A stretch of 64,000 bases of DNA, from positions 180,001 to 244,000 of the forward strand of contig JACEFZ010018338.1 in assembly GCA_014155875.1 (NCBI GenBank), read 5' to 3'. The notes under the pieces were generated by a model. The model did no database searches. It was not told the origin of the DNA and saw nothing but the letters and a program-made list of their open reading frames with translations. The stretch is from Cepaea nemoralis (lineage: Eukaryota > Mollusca > Gastropoda > Stylommatophora > Helicidae). Shown here piece after piece: positions 42,547 through 52,354 of this stretch. Position 1 is the stretch's first letter. Each line of letters begins with the position of its first letter. Made by a program: the position numbers and the translations under genes.

Positions 42547-43784
42547 ATGACTGCTTACGAGTTCAATAAGGACGCCAAATACCCGGCGGGTGGGGTATAC
42601 CCGTTTGCGCAAATAAAGGATCTCACGAAGGTGGACATACAGGTCAACCTCCAAGGAGCCTTTCCGACACAGTTCCACAACATGTTTGAAAAATACCGGT
42701 TGCCATATGTGGAGTCAGCCCAGATCGTGCAAGCCTGGTACAGCAATCCGATGCAATTCTGGCAAAACCAACTCAACTTCGCAGTATGGTGTGCCACGGC
42801 GGGGTGTGGGGTGTCAGCACGGGAGCATCTGTCCGACCCTGACCCACTAACGCGAGCCGTCTTCATATTCCATGTCTACTACCAGATTCGCCGAATCCTC
42901 AAAGAGGCTCTACCATAAGACCAGGGTTGGAACGCCTTTGAAAATCCCTACGATGTAAGAGCCTATCAGCGTATATGCGCGGAATTTGGAATTCCCCAGA
43001 ATGATAACTGGAGACGGCTCGGGAAGAATAACGGGTTGGGGAGTGTATACATTTACTGGACGAACATGGTTATCACGTCCTGAATGACAGCCAAGGTGGT
43101 GTATATGACCCAAAGCGACTATCATTCACACAAAAGACTACAAACGATGTACTACACATAGATTACATCTCACAAGATGATACTCAAGCTGACTCCGCCT
43201 GGCGGAGTTTCGTTCTTAACAAGTCACAGGGCTTCACTCACCCTGGCGTTGAGCGAATAAATGACAGCATTCGAACCTATGTGTGGGCCATCTTAGGGGC
43301 CCAGGCTCAGACGAGAACACGAATTCTGGGAACTGGAACGACGTTTGATGCCCAGAAGCAATTCCTGGTATTAGTAGAAGACGCGCCCGTCGATCTCGCG
43401 GCGGCCATCAAAAGGTATCAGGACGTGCTACAAAACGCGAGCTCAGAAGTTAATTATGTCTTTGGAACGGGGTTGTATATGGCCCCCAGTGACATGCTGC
43501 TCCGCATTGGCCAGATAGCTGGATATAACAACATGATCGTCATCGCAGAGCCAGGCCTAAAGCGTGGACTGAATACGTCCATTAATACCCCAGACCTGTC
43601 CAACATTGCACAGCCGCCACCGATGGTAGAGCTGCCCAGCAATACTCAGCCAGCGCAGCCGACCACTAGCATAGCTGATAAGGCAGCTGGGCTGCAGCAT
43701 CAAAATGAAAAGATAGCACTCATTGCTGGGGGTGTCGCAGTCGGTCTAGTGGCCCTATGGTTAGTTCATTTACTTCGCAATTAG
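42547..43784 (+). pseudogene. Conserved Polinton structural-type gene, broken
   Basis: Starts MTAYEFNKDAKYPAGG. The coding similarity I recall from other invertebrate Polintons runs across the full interval, but an in-frame TAA at 42916-42918 and a frame change near 43066 divide it into three pieces. The middle piece carries DVRAYQRICAEFG, the last carries WAILGAQAQTR, GTTFDAQKQFLV and YVFGTGLYMAPSDMLL, and ends in a hydrophobic segment (IALIAGGVAVGLVALWLVHLL), a likely tail anchor. It overlaps the convergent gene by 15 bases. Function unknown; position suggests a virion component. Confidence 0.7.
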
Positions 43785-45089
43785 CCGCTCTCTGATAGCC
43801 AGCAGCAGCAAACCACCGAGTGCAACCACTAATGCCCAGAAATTTCCAGCCAGCCATCCCACACCCTTACTCAAGAAGTTAAGAAGCCAGGAGATAATGC
43901 CACCTATGATTCCTGGGAGTGTCTCCGCAGCCTTACCAGCTAGCCTGGCTAGAAGGCTCGCTAGGTCTTTCAGTTTCTGCCGAATCCATTCCTTAGCCCC
44001 AGGGCCAGGTGGCGGGCCAGGTGGTGGGATGGGTGGTGGGCCAGGCGGTGGGGTAGGGGGTGCACCACCAGTAATGGCTAGGGTGATAGTGGAAATTAAG
44101 AGGCCGAGCGCTGTGAGAATGCTCGCTATGGTGATACCCTGTTCTCGGAACAGAGTCCGCAGCCTCGCACCCAGTGTGGTGTCTTCATTGACCAGCCGAT
44201 GAATGGTTTCACGGATCCGACTGAATTGGGTGCGTAGGTCTTCGTGTAACTCAGCGACCTCTATTAAAAGCCTCTTCTTAGCTTCTTCAATATCGGCAAT
44301 CTTTTGCTCTTGAAAGTCCCTACTCTCCTCATTGGGTGCTATCAACATTTTCCGCCGCCGTATGGCGATCTCTTTATCTTGCTGGTCGAGAATAACCAGA
44401 TAGTTTGTGAGTTTACCTTTAATCGTTGTCACCGCTTTGTCAAGCGCCATGAGCCCCCGGAGTTCTCTCACTGGAGGTAAGCCTTTCTCTCCCAGGTATT
44501 GGTCTACGTGTGAGGTTTCTAAAACCCGCTGCACTTCCGGACTCGACATAGCCCGTTCTAAGATATTACCGACATTTGAAGCTATTCGTGGGACAGCCTG
44601 AATATCTGCACCACTTAGAGCAGCTTCTTCCTCCGCCAGATCACTAGCAGTCTCCTCAAGGATGGTGACAGCCTTTGGTGGTATTTTGCCCACAAACCCC
44701 AATACCTCTCTGCTACTCGCTTTAAGGCTATTCAAAGCTAACGGCATGCCATTATCATACTGTGTAATCCTGTTGCGCCCAACATAGAGCGTATTCCGGT
44801 GACCCAACCTAATTTTTGTATAATCTATACAAGTTATAGGTTTGATACCCCACATCGTTTCCACCCTTTTAAAATAGTCCTTAATAGCGCTGTTTTCTAG
44901 TTCTATGAATAAGTTGCGCTCCCCCTGTGACGTCTCCCCCTGTGACGTCTCCCCCTGTGACGGCCACTCGGTATTAACAATGCGGGGATTATCGACATCA
45001 AAATCGTCGTCGATGAAGCCTGTCTCTTCTTCCTCGCCCGTTTCAGGCCTCCCCTCTTCACCACCAAAATCAGTCAGCTCAATTCTATC
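43770..45089 (-). CDS. Large membrane-anchored Polinton protein, 439 residues
   Basis: The ATG at 45089 (MDRIELTDFGGEEG) is chosen over an upstream start because the extension runs into the divergent capsid promoter. Order: acidic N-terminus with three TSQGE repeats (15-bp repeats at 44925-44970), helical coiled region rich in Glu and Lys (about 230-310), a transmembrane segment (ITIASILTALGLLISTITLAI), a Pro/Gly linker (PPGPPPIPPPGPPPGPG), an amphipathic helix (WIRQKLKDLASLLARLAGK) and two more hydrophobic stretches before the C-terminal IRERLIAK. Similar multi-TM proteins occur in Polintons. A role in membrane anchoring or penetration is inference. Confidence 0.65.
   Translation of the reverse strand, partial: DRIELTDFGGEEGRPETGEEEETGFIDDDFDVDNPRIVNTEWPSQGETSQGETSQGERNLFIELENSAIKDYFKRVETMWGIKPITCIDYTKIRLGHRNTLYVGRNRITQYDNGMPLALNSLKASSREVLGFVGKIPPKAVTILEETASDLAEEEAALSGADIQAVPRIASNVGNILERAMSSPEVQRVLETSHVDQYLGEKGLPPVRELRGLMALDKAVTTIKGKLTNYLVILDQQDKEIAIRRRKMLIAPNEESRDFQEQKIADIEEAKKRLLIEVAELHEDLRTQFSRIRETIHRLVNEDTTLGARLRTLFREQGITIASILTALGLLISTITLAITGGAPPTPPPGPPPIPPPGPPPGPGAKEWIRQKLKDLASLLARLAGKAAETLPGIIGGIISWLLNFLSKGVGWLAGNFWALVVALGGLLLLAIRERLIAK
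44925..44970. repeat. 15-bp tandem repeat within gene
   Basis: CTCCCCCTGTGACGT three times, in frame, encoding the TSQGE repeats. Length variation would keep the frame. Confidence 0.85.
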
Positions 45090-45127
45090 CATATTAGATA
45101 TTGCTACAAAGCAATAAACAACTAGCC

Positions 45128-46009
45128 ATGTCTTCAAGTGCATATGGTCGTAAGCTTAACCCTTACCGCCGTCTCCGGGAGCCGCTCGGTGTGAAAGGAT
45201 TGCGGCAAACGATAATCGTAACAAACAATCCTTCTACGATCGGCCCGAAACAGCAGTTACTAGTTCGTTTTCCCAATCTCGGTGCATACGATGTTATTGT
45301 GCCTGGGTCAGTGCGGCTAGCATTCATTGTCGACCTCAGCTCCCCTGATGTCAACCGGTTCGTGGTCCAGAACCTCGGCCGAGCGCTGGTTCAAAAGCTG
45401 ACCGTCAGGCTCTCTGGCAATGAAGTCTTCTCTCTTGTGGACAGTGATGTCTACAACGTCTACCTGGATCTTTGGAAGAGTCGATCGGAGCGGGCGAGCG
45501 CTGTGTATCAAGGCATCGATACAAGCACCGGTATGAATGTGACCAAGGCGCGTATTGGCGCAGCGGATGCTGTTGTTCTGCCCGCCGCCAATGCGAGAGA
45601 CGTGGCCATCGCGAAGGCCTTCAAAAACAGGTACTACATACCACTAGACTTTGAGCTGCTTGAAACGCATGCGCCCTTCTACCAATCTGCTCTTAGTGAT
45701 CGGCTGGAGATTGAGTTGACCTTTAACGACGCTTCCCGCGTGATTCGCGCAACTGGTAAAGATGCCGGCACCTCCTCATACTCCCTAGAAAACATCTGTC
45801 TCGAGTACGAAGTAGTCACTGAACCCACGTTGGCCCGGCTAATTCGGAGCATGTATGAGAGCCGTATGGTGGTGTTATACGAGCGGGTCCTACGACATAG
45901 ACGGATCCCTCAGAAAAAGGAGGACTCGATATGGAACATCAATCTGAACACACCCTGTAAGTCTTTGAAAGGCATTCTCCTATTATGGGAAGATCCCGCT
46001 GTGGCATAA
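45128..46009 (+). pseudogene. Major capsid protein, N-terminal part
   Basis: Starts MSSSAYGRKLNPYRRLREPL. It contains the beta-rich segments of Polinton double-jelly-roll capsid proteins: NNPSTIGPKQQLLVRFPNLG, then PGSVRLAFIVDLSS, VVQNLGRALVQKLTVRLSGN, YIPLDFELLETHAPFYQSAL and LRHRRIPQKKEDSIWNINL. The similarity stops at LLLWEDPA near 46000, where the sequence turns AT-rich and a stop follows at 46007-46009. The C-terminal part resumes at about 48440. The gap is either an insertion or an intron. An alternative ATG at 45101 exists. The start region is shared with the divergent gene. Confidence 0.85.
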
Positions 46010-48430
46010 CGCAACAACCATTATTCATTTACCAACCCCTGCCGCAAAAAGAGGAAACAACATTAAAAGAAATTGACTTCACAACCGCAAATGGAGACTA
46101 GGACTTAAAACTTAACATCGAAACTGGAACTGAACAAGTGACAAATGACGTGGATTCTTAGAAAGATTGCATCAGATAAAGCTCGGAAGACTATTGGACG
46201 AAAAGGGACATGTGACCCGCTTTCGCGCCAAAGCATAATTAGCATATGTTACTATTTCATCAGAAATGTTAATAAGCCCGCACTCTTTTCTGAACTCGCT
46301 TCATGGACGGATGTGAGAAGATTGTGTGACCAAAAGTTCAATGGGCAAGGCAGAATGTCTGGATCCCAGGTACGCTTGTTAGTCCCGAGGTTAGACTAAG
46401 AACCCGATGTATCAAGTATTGAGTCAGGGTAACCCGTGTTTGTGATGTCAATTGAAATGTATTATTATTAATTAAAACCTCTGAAATGTAAAAATGCTCG
46501 ACTGTAGATTCTAACGACGCAGAGCCATTCCCGGGCAAACTCTAATCCTCTCTTCGATGAAACTACAATCTCTGATATTCTTAGAGATAATTATTAACTT
46601 TAAGAAGTGCATTATACTACTACATTCTATTCTAAACAACTGTGAGAAGTGATGATTCTAAAGCAATCTTGTGCATTTCACCAGAAACACTGATAAAAGA
46701 TGCTATCACTATCTACAGCTGAAATGACAGTTCGTGTACTAGAACAAGTGCCTTGTTCTAAAACAGACTTATCTATGCCTATTTACAATCTAGAAAGCTG
46801 AAAGAGAAATCAATCTTTCCTTTCTCCTTTATCTATTGAATCAATAGGGTTTGGCGAAATAAATATTTATATTTATGTCAAATTTAATTAGATAAGGGCA
46901 CACATGAATTGCTTTACATGAGAAAGTTGTGCTTCGCGGAACACCATCACGCGCAGTGAACTTAACTCATTACTCAACATAACTTAAAACACAACACCAC
47001 TCAACACCACTCATCACCACACAACACAACACTCAACATCACAACAACAACAGATAATGGAAGAGAGTTATTAGACACAAGAAGAAGAAGAAGAAGTTAA
47101 TTGGGAAAACACAGAGAATTATTTATACACGCGATAAACACCATTGAGTGGAAGAAATGTTATAAATGTATGTCATTTATTTACATGCATCTTGACACCT
47201 TCTCACTCTTGTCACTGTCTTACTGTACACGTTCACTGACCCCAGGTCAAATGAGAACTTACATACAGCAGGAACAAGTTGATACAAGGCGTACACAGTG
47301 TGATAAACTCTGACCACCCCAAATTAACCCAACACTAGATTAGAGAGAAAAAGAGGGGGAGGGGAACTAGTTCCTACTTCAGGAATTTAGATTTCTTCTG
47401 ACCTACTTTTAAAAGATTGTATTGGTAGGAATGTATATATTTATGTGAATATTCATCAGTGATCTTGGTGGCTACATACCAACAACCACCCAACACATCA
47501 GCAAACTAACCACCTAAATCAGACCTGAAAGAGGGAAGCCGAGAGAAAGAGATGAACCACAAGTGAGATGGAGGATGACTTGGCTATGAGCAGAGTATGG
47601 GGAGGCCTTCAGTGGAGCTATACGGGCAGACCTGAAGTGGATCCATCAGTCAATGGACCCTGGCTTACCTAATCTTCCAGTCACCAGGTTACCTTTCTAA
47701 ATTGGTACACACCACACCCAATTTCAGGAAACTGATAGTTACTTGTTGAATCATTCCATCACACTTAATATGTACAACATCAAAATGTTTACTATGTTTC
47801 ACACTTGTTGACATCTCATATATTGATGCTTGATTGATTGTCTGGGACTATGGTCCAATGTGCAACTTTTCTATTATCTTGTGTAAATCACAATAGAGAT
47901 GTATGTACTGACCAGAAGGCTCAGGCCAGTCAATAAATGATTAACATGAATTGACCTTCTGTTAATTTATCAGTTCAAACCTATCTGTGTCAACAACTTC
48001 TTTGTACATCATGTTGTCAGAATCTAATGTGATTGATTATGTGTTTGATTGTTTAAAGATAAATTAACTCATAATGACTTACTGAATGGGGAAATAAAAA
48101 GACTCTAGATCTATCAACTGCTCAACATCCATGTTTTCTTCATCTAAATCAGGCTGAGAAAATTCTCCAGACTTTCCTCAGATTTGATAAACTATAAGGG
48201 GGCTCCAGAGCTAAAGAATCCTTGGAGAAGGGGCAGATTCCCAGTTAGTAATTACCATTCTCACCAGGGCCATAATCTATATCTCCTAGACATATTTAAT
48301 AGAACGAGGCCTGCAGATAACTCAAGGTTCATATTCTGGGGTTATTGAAGATAGAAGAGGATGGGGCTCTACTTCTTTTGTTAGAGATGGGGCATGCACT
48401 ACAGTGATCTCCCACTCCTTTCAAAATATA
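46010..48430. other. AT-rich segment splitting the capsid gene
   Basis: About 2.4 kb without a recognisable gene. It is much richer in A and T than the element around it and contains (CAC/AAC)- and (GAA)-rich stretches at 46985-47100. I found no terminal repeats or target duplication. The left edge reads GCT|GTGGCA, so a GT donor is possible, and an AG acceptor (AACCAAAAG) lies near 48450, but the donor fits poorly. Insertion of flanking-type DNA or an unrecognised element is equally possible. Confidence 0.6.
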
Positions 48431-48885
48431 TGACACCCGCCAACCAAAAGGATTTTGCACGCCAACCAGAGTTGTTTTACAACCCGCAGATCACCAAAGT
48501 TGAAGTCATCGTAGAAGGACAAGCCAATCAACTATTTGCGCACGGCTTAGCACCACACCAGCTCTGGGACGAAGCGAGGAAATTCTTCGCTGGTGGCCTC
48601 AAAAGGCACCCTGAGACAAGCGGAGTCGCCAAAGAGCTAGGATTGTTTGATGTCAGTCTAGGCGAGTACTTGACGACAAAATTCTGCTTGTGGCTGGACT
48701 TCCGGACCTTTGACGATGACCATCTTCACGGCAGCGGCCGGCGTGTAGAGAACGGCTCTGAGGGCATCACTCTCCAGATCACGAAAGAGGCCGAACCGGC
48801 GGGGTCACTGTACTGCTACGTTTATTTGGTTATGGACGGACAGCTGAACATCGACACCGGGAGATTCGTTAGTGCTGTTTATTAA
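48394..48885 (+). pseudogene. Major capsid protein, C-terminal part
   Basis: Similarity to the Polinton capsid C-terminus begins around KDFARQPELFYNPQITKVEV and runs through GLAPHQLWDEARKFF, LFDVSLGEYL, TKFCLWLDFRTFDDD and an alternating YCYVYLVMDGQLNI strand to a natural stop. The first dozen codons from the ATG at 48394 probably belong to the intervening segment. Its TAA overlaps the ATG of the ATPase (TAATG), so the two are tightly coupled. It lies downstream of the N-terminal part in the same orientation. Confidence 0.85.
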
Positions 48886-49502
48886 TGGAGTTCCCACTTA
48901 AGCCACACTCGGCCATCATCACAGGCCCCACATCGTGTGGTAAAACAGAATTCATTCTCGACCTCCTGGAAGGCCCGTACAGGGGCGTTTTCGAGCATAT
49001 TGTAATTGCTTGCCCTTCGGTACGATACAATGAAACATACCGGGCCCGGCCGTGGGTGTGGTCAGATCCCGAGGTCTTCATATTTGACCCCGGTGATCGA
49101 CTGCTCAAATGGCTAGAGGCCTTCTATAAAATGTTTCAGGAGACACCAACGTTATACATCATTGATGACTGCAGCGCAGAGGACGCTATTGCGCAGAAGC
49201 GGACTATGTTGACTTATCTAGCTTTTAGCGGGCGACATGCCCATCAAAGTCTGTGGGTTCAAACCCAGAAGTACAACGCCGTTGCCAAAGGCCTCAGGGC
49301 ACAGACACAGTGGGTGGCGCTCTTCCATTCCAAGGATAAGGATAGCTTTGAAGACTGCCTGGATGAGAACTACATCATCCACTCTAGGGAGGAACGTGAT
49401 GGGGTGCGAAAGCAACTCGAAGCTAATGAGTTCTCAAAGCTGGTACTGAGGACCAAGTTCCCATTTTCTTATAAAGTGCTCAAAGCTGGTGAGGTTTGTT
49501 AG
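48885..49502 (+). CDS. Genome-packaging ATPase (FtsK/HerA type)
   Basis: A complete 205-residue ATPase. Walker A is GPTSCGKT (residues 14-21), Walker B is TLYIIDDC (89-96), and a polar WVQTQKY motif follows, as in A32-like packaging ATPases of Polintons and related viruses. It would hydrolyse ATP to drive DNA into capsids. The ATG overlaps the stop of the capsid gene by one base. The gene looks intact. A three-copy 22-bp repeat lies between its stop and the next gene. Confidence 0.92.
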   Translation: MEFPLKPHSAIITGPTSCGKTEFILDLLEGPYRGVFEHIVIACPSVRYNETYRARPWVWSDPEVFIFDPGDRLLKWLEAFYKMFQETPTLYIIDDCSAEDAIAQKRTMLTYLAFSGRHAHQSLWVQTQKYNAVAKGLRAQTQWVALFHSKDKDSFEDCLDENYIIHSREERDGVRKQLEANEFSKLVLRTKFPFSYKVLKAGEVC

Positions 49503-49505
49503 ATA

Positions 49506-49579
49506 CTAAGCATATGTTAAGCATCAGCTAAGCATATGTTAAGCATCAGCTAAGCATATGTTAAGCATCAGCTAAGCAT
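49506..49579 (+). promoter_or_regulatory. 22-bp repeats carrying three identical mini-uORFs
   Basis: Three exact copies of a 22-bp unit (CTAAGCATATGTTAAGCATC plus AG) at 49506-49571 and a partial fourth that ends at the next start codon. Each copy holds ATG TTA AGC ATC AGC TAA, a five-residue open frame (49514-49531, 49536-49553, 49558-49575). The repeat fills the whole gap between the ATPase and the next gene. A role in translation or transcription control is inference. Confidence 0.6.
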
Positions 49580-50357
49580 GTATGAAGCAGTGCTTTGTTA
49601 CTCCGTAACAGCCTTAGTTGTATTACAACTTATATGCACATGTTGTGTGCTTGGATGGGCTGTGCATTCCTATATTAGAGTTAGACGTTGGGTATTTGCA
49701 AACGCTGTGATGGATTGTGACACCATACTCGACCAGCTGTTACGTGAAGAGGCAAAGCCGGTAGAGTCTGCTCCGGAACCTACAACAACACCACAGTCCG
49801 GACATGCAACACCACCTGCCACAACGCCACAGTCCGGACATGCGTTGCATCGTGAAAGGCTGGCAGCACTTGCGGCTGGGGGACGTGCCGGGCAGTACAT
49901 AGGAGGTAAGTACTCCAAACTTACAGTGGAACAGGTTGAGGCCTTGCCTGATCAAGAAATTGAGAAGCTATATGCGAGGCATGAGGCGAGGCTTGGAGCT
50001 GCAATAACAAAGACCCTAGGCACGGCTATGCTACAGATGTACGCACAAGTGGCAAGTATGTTCCTCCCCATTGCTGATAATCAAGCTTTGGTGACAGACC
50101 TTGAGGCTGACCAAATTCTAGGGCTTGCTCTAAACACAGTTACATGTGAACTCTACCATAAGTTCGGTATGTGCTTAGCACCTGCAACTGTCGCGCTAGC
50201 AACTTTTAGGCACTGCCATTTTGGACATATCTGTCCTAAGCAAGAACAAGATGGAGGAGGAGACCCCCGAAATTGCTCCACAGGAGAAACTAGTGACGAA
50301 GGACCCCAGGAAAGTTGCGGCTGGGAAGAGAGGAGCTGCTGCTCGAAAGAGTCGTGA
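49578..50357 (+). CDS. Membrane protein with N-terminal anchor, up to 259 residues
   Basis: An N-terminal transmembrane helix (VTALVVLQLICTCCVLGWAVHS) is followed by RVRR, an acidic/Pro linker with a repeated TTPQSGHA motif (about residues 71-89), a segment LAALAAGGRAGQYIGGKYSKL and a helical domain with EIEKLYARHEARLG and LYHKFGMCLAPATVALATF. The final 36 codons overlap the next gene in another frame and look less gene-like, so the true end may be shared or shifted. Function unknown; I recall similar membrane proteins beside Polinton ATPases. Confidence 0.6.
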   Translation: MYEAVLCYSVTALVVLQLICTCCVLGWAVHSYIRVRRWVFANAVMDCDTILDQLLREEAKPVESAPEPTTTPQSGHATPPATTPQSGHALHRERLAALAAGGRAGQYIGGKYSKLTVEQVEALPDQEIEKLYARHEARLGAAITKTLGTAMLQMYAQVASMFLPIADNQALVTDLEADQILGLALNTVTCELYHKFGMCLAPATVALATFRHCHFGHICPKQEQDGGGDPRNCSTGETSDEGPQESCGWEERSCCSKES

Positions 50358-50634
50358 AGCAGAGAGGCTGTCTCTAGCTCTGCAGCAGGCTGTTCGTGAG
50401 AAGAAACGAAAGTTAGCCCCCGAGCATGAGCAGGCCCCACCACCGCTGTTTCCAATGGTGCCAGTTGATTACCGTGGCTGGACTCCCTGGATTATCGGAG
50501 TGGCTGGCGTTGTCGTTGTCGTCGGAGTAATTAGGCAGAAAATGCGGCGGACTAAAGCACCTGCCCCGCCTGCGCCCTCCAAGCGACCGGAGACTAACAT
50601 ATTAAAGAATAGAGATCCATTTTATATGGAATAA
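50251..50634 (+). CDS. Basic single-TM protein, 127 residues
   Basis: The ATG at 50251 (MEEETPEIAPQEK) overlaps the end of the previous gene by 107 bases in the +1 frame. The N-terminal half is strongly basic and helical (AAGKRGAAARKSREAERLSL ... REKKRKL). A transmembrane segment follows (WIIGVAGVVVVVGVI), then a Pro-rich basic tail. The stop overlaps the ATG of the next gene (TAATG). Possible DNA- or membrane-binding minor virion protein, by inference only. Confidence 0.6.
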   Translation: MEEETPEIAPQEKLVTKDPRKVAAGKRGAAARKSREAERLSLALQQAVREKKRKLAPEHEQAPPPLFPMVPVDYRGWTPWIIGVAGVVVVVGVIRQKMRRTKAPAPPAPSKRPETNILKNRDPFYME

Positions 50635-50894
50635 TGGCAGGCGTTGACGGGAAAGCTATTGTTAACGCCGTTTACCACGGCGCTGTGGTGGCCGCGCTTA
50701 CGGTAGGCACCGCAAAACTGACCAAGGTGATTTTCAAAGGGGCAACCTTGCCCAAGCTAGACGCTGATATGTATGACATTGGGATGATGGTTTTAGACAC
50801 GTCCATCGCCTTAGCACTCCGAGATTTGCTTATCAAAGAGGGCTTGATCCCCGCTGATATATTGCATAAACCCTTACAGTATCAGCCCCGCTAG
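50634..50894 (+). CDS. Small Polinton-type protein, 86 residues
   Basis: Starts MAGVDGKAIVNAVYHGAVVA and has a hydrophobic N-terminal half and LDTSIALALRDLLIKEGLIP near the end. Small, intact, and coupled by TAATG to the gene before and by two bases to the gene after. Similar short ORFs are familiar beside Polinton integrases. Function unknown. Confidence 0.6.
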   Translation: MAGVDGKAIVNAVYHGAVVAALTVGTAKLTKVIFKGATLPKLDADMYDIGMMVLDTSIALALRDLLIKEGLIPADILHKPLQYQPR

Positions 50895-50896
50895 CT

Positions 50897-51316
50897 ATGG
50901 CCTCTGTCGCAATGATGATAGGGGGCGCTGTTGTCAATGCCCTCGCGTTTACGGGGGGCAACTACCTCTTTTCCAAGCTAGGGCATGCGGACGCCCATGA
51001 AGAAATGAGGCGGCACGATGAGGCTGTCGAGCGGCTACAGGCGGCCCAGGCTGAGTGGATGAGAAAGAGAACCGCGCGGCTGGACTGGCTCAACGATGAG
51101 CTACAGCGCGAAGGCCACGCCGTTCACTCTTTCCAGGATGTCGACCAGGCCATGCGGGAATACAGCCTGATCTCTGGCAAACGTGTCGAGCCCCTCGAGC
51201 CTGAACCTCGCCTGTCGGATTTCTATGTGCCATCCGAGCCGCAGAAAGACCGCGAGATCACTTTTATCGTTCTTGGGCTGGCAGCGACTGGTATTGTTGC
51301 TTATAAGTTGCTTTAG
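50897..51316 (+). CDS. Polinton-type helical protein with two hydrophobic ends, 139 residues
   Basis: Starts MASVAMMIGGAVVNALAFTGG (hydrophobic, Gly-rich), then a long charged helix (EMRRHDEAVERLQAAQAEWM ... LDWLNDELQ), a conserved LSDFYVPSEPQ, and a C-terminal transmembrane segment (ITFIVLGLAATGIVAYKLL). This layout, including the DFY.PS motif, is one I recall from Polinton proteins in other invertebrates. Function unknown. Intact. Confidence 0.65.
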   Translation: MASVAMMIGGAVVNALAFTGGNYLFSKLGHADAHEEMRRHDEAVERLQAAQAEWMRKRTARLDWLNDELQREGHAVHSFQDVDQAMREYSLISGKRVEPLEPEPRLSDFYVPSEPQKDREITFIVLGLAATGIVAYKLL

Positions 51317-51337
51317 AGATTGACCGCTGCTACCAAA

Positions 51338-52354
51338 ATGAAAGATCTGGAGGATATCTACTACAGCACTCAGGGCTACTGGAAAGGCTTGGCGGCCATT
51401 AAGAAGCTAGCTGCTGCAGCTAATGTTTCGGAGGATGTTGCCCGAGACTGGCTCAAGAAGCAAGCTATTTTTCAGATCTATTTACCCGCTCCTCGTTACA
51501 TTCCGCGGCCATCTATTGATGAAGATAGACCGAATGCCGTCCATCAGGCTGACTTGCTCTACCTACCACATGACCGGGTTGGTCGTAAAACATTTAAGTA
51601 TGCTTTGACAGTTTTGGATGTTGCCTCACGGTTTAAGGAAGCAGAGGCTTTGACAGACAAGAGCAGTGAAGGGGTGGCTTTGGCCCTAGAGCGAATTTAC
51701 AAACGCGGGCCACTCAAATGGCCACAGCTTCTGCAGATTGACCCGGGGCGTGAGTTTATGGGTGCTGTGAGCCAGCTGGCAGCAAAGCATAAGACACAGA
51801 TACGGCGTGGAGAAGCTGGGAATCACCGGCAGCAGGCGATCGTCGAGAGGTTCAATCGCACTCTGGCGGAGAGACTGTTCGGTGCCCAGTACGCCCAAGA
51901 GTTACTACTGGCGGCTCGAGGGTCCTCTGAACGTTCAGCTGAATGGGTTCAGGCTCTTCCTCAGGTGGTCGCGGCTCTTAACGGTGAGGTGACTCGTTTG
52001 ACGGGTCGGAAGCCGGTTGATGCCATTAAGGACACTTCTGTATCCCATTCGCCGGCCGCTCCTGCTCACCGTACTATCGGCCTCAAGGAGCCTGTGATTC
52101 CGTCTGAGGCTCTAGTTCGGTATCTGTATGCAAGCTCGCCTGGGGAGCATGAGCTTGAAGGTGGCCGGCGCCGGGCGACTGATCCTTCGTGGTCACTGAC
52201 AGTACACGAGATTCGTAAAACTGTCTGTCAGGATGGGCGGCCTGCGCTGTACTACCTGGAGGATGGGCCGGCTCGGGGCTTCGTTCGCGAAGAGCTGATG
52301 ATTGTTCCTCCCGACACCCAAATGCCTCCTGATCGGATCCTCCCTAAGCGATGA
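51338..52354 (+). CDS. Retroviral-type integrase of the Polinton
   Basis: The ATG at 51338 (MKDLEDIYYSTQGYWKG) is used. It has 338 residues. An N-terminal helical part precedes the DDE core: D72 in HQADLLYLP, D135 in QIDPGREF and E170 in QAIVERFNRTL, with 34 residues between the last two. The C-terminal part (LYASSPGEHELEGGRRRATDPSW, then YYLEDGPARGFVREEL) is SH3/chromo-like. It would insert the element DNA into the host genome. The gene is intact and faces the polymerase gene. The classical HHCC zinc residues are not evident at the N-terminus. Confidence 0.92.
   Translation: MKDLEDIYYSTQGYWKGLAAIKKLAAAANVSEDVARDWLKKQAIFQIYLPAPRYIPRPSIDEDRPNAVHQADLLYLPHDRVGRKTFKYALTVLDVASRFKEAEALTDKSSEGVALALERIYKRGPLKWPQLLQIDPGREFMGAVSQLAAKHKTQIRRGEAGNHRQQAIVERFNRTLAERLFGAQYAQELLLAARGSSERSAEWVQALPQVVAALNGEVTRLTGRKPVDAIKDTSVSHSPAAPAHRTIGLKEPVIPSEALVRYLYASSPGEHELEGGRRRATDPSWSLTVHEIRKTVCQDGRPALYYLEDGPARGFVREELMIVPPDTQMPPDRILPKR

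Noticed and set aside
46145..46399. 84-codon frame in the segment splitting the capsid gene
   Set aside because: No recognisable domain; it does not look like a transposase or homing nuclease that would explain the insertion.
47520..47700. Possible LINE 3' end in the capsid-splitting segment
   Set aside because: A GKPRE-like basic phrase and a WGGLQW phrase hint at a LINE tail, but frames are broken and the match is too weak to annotate.
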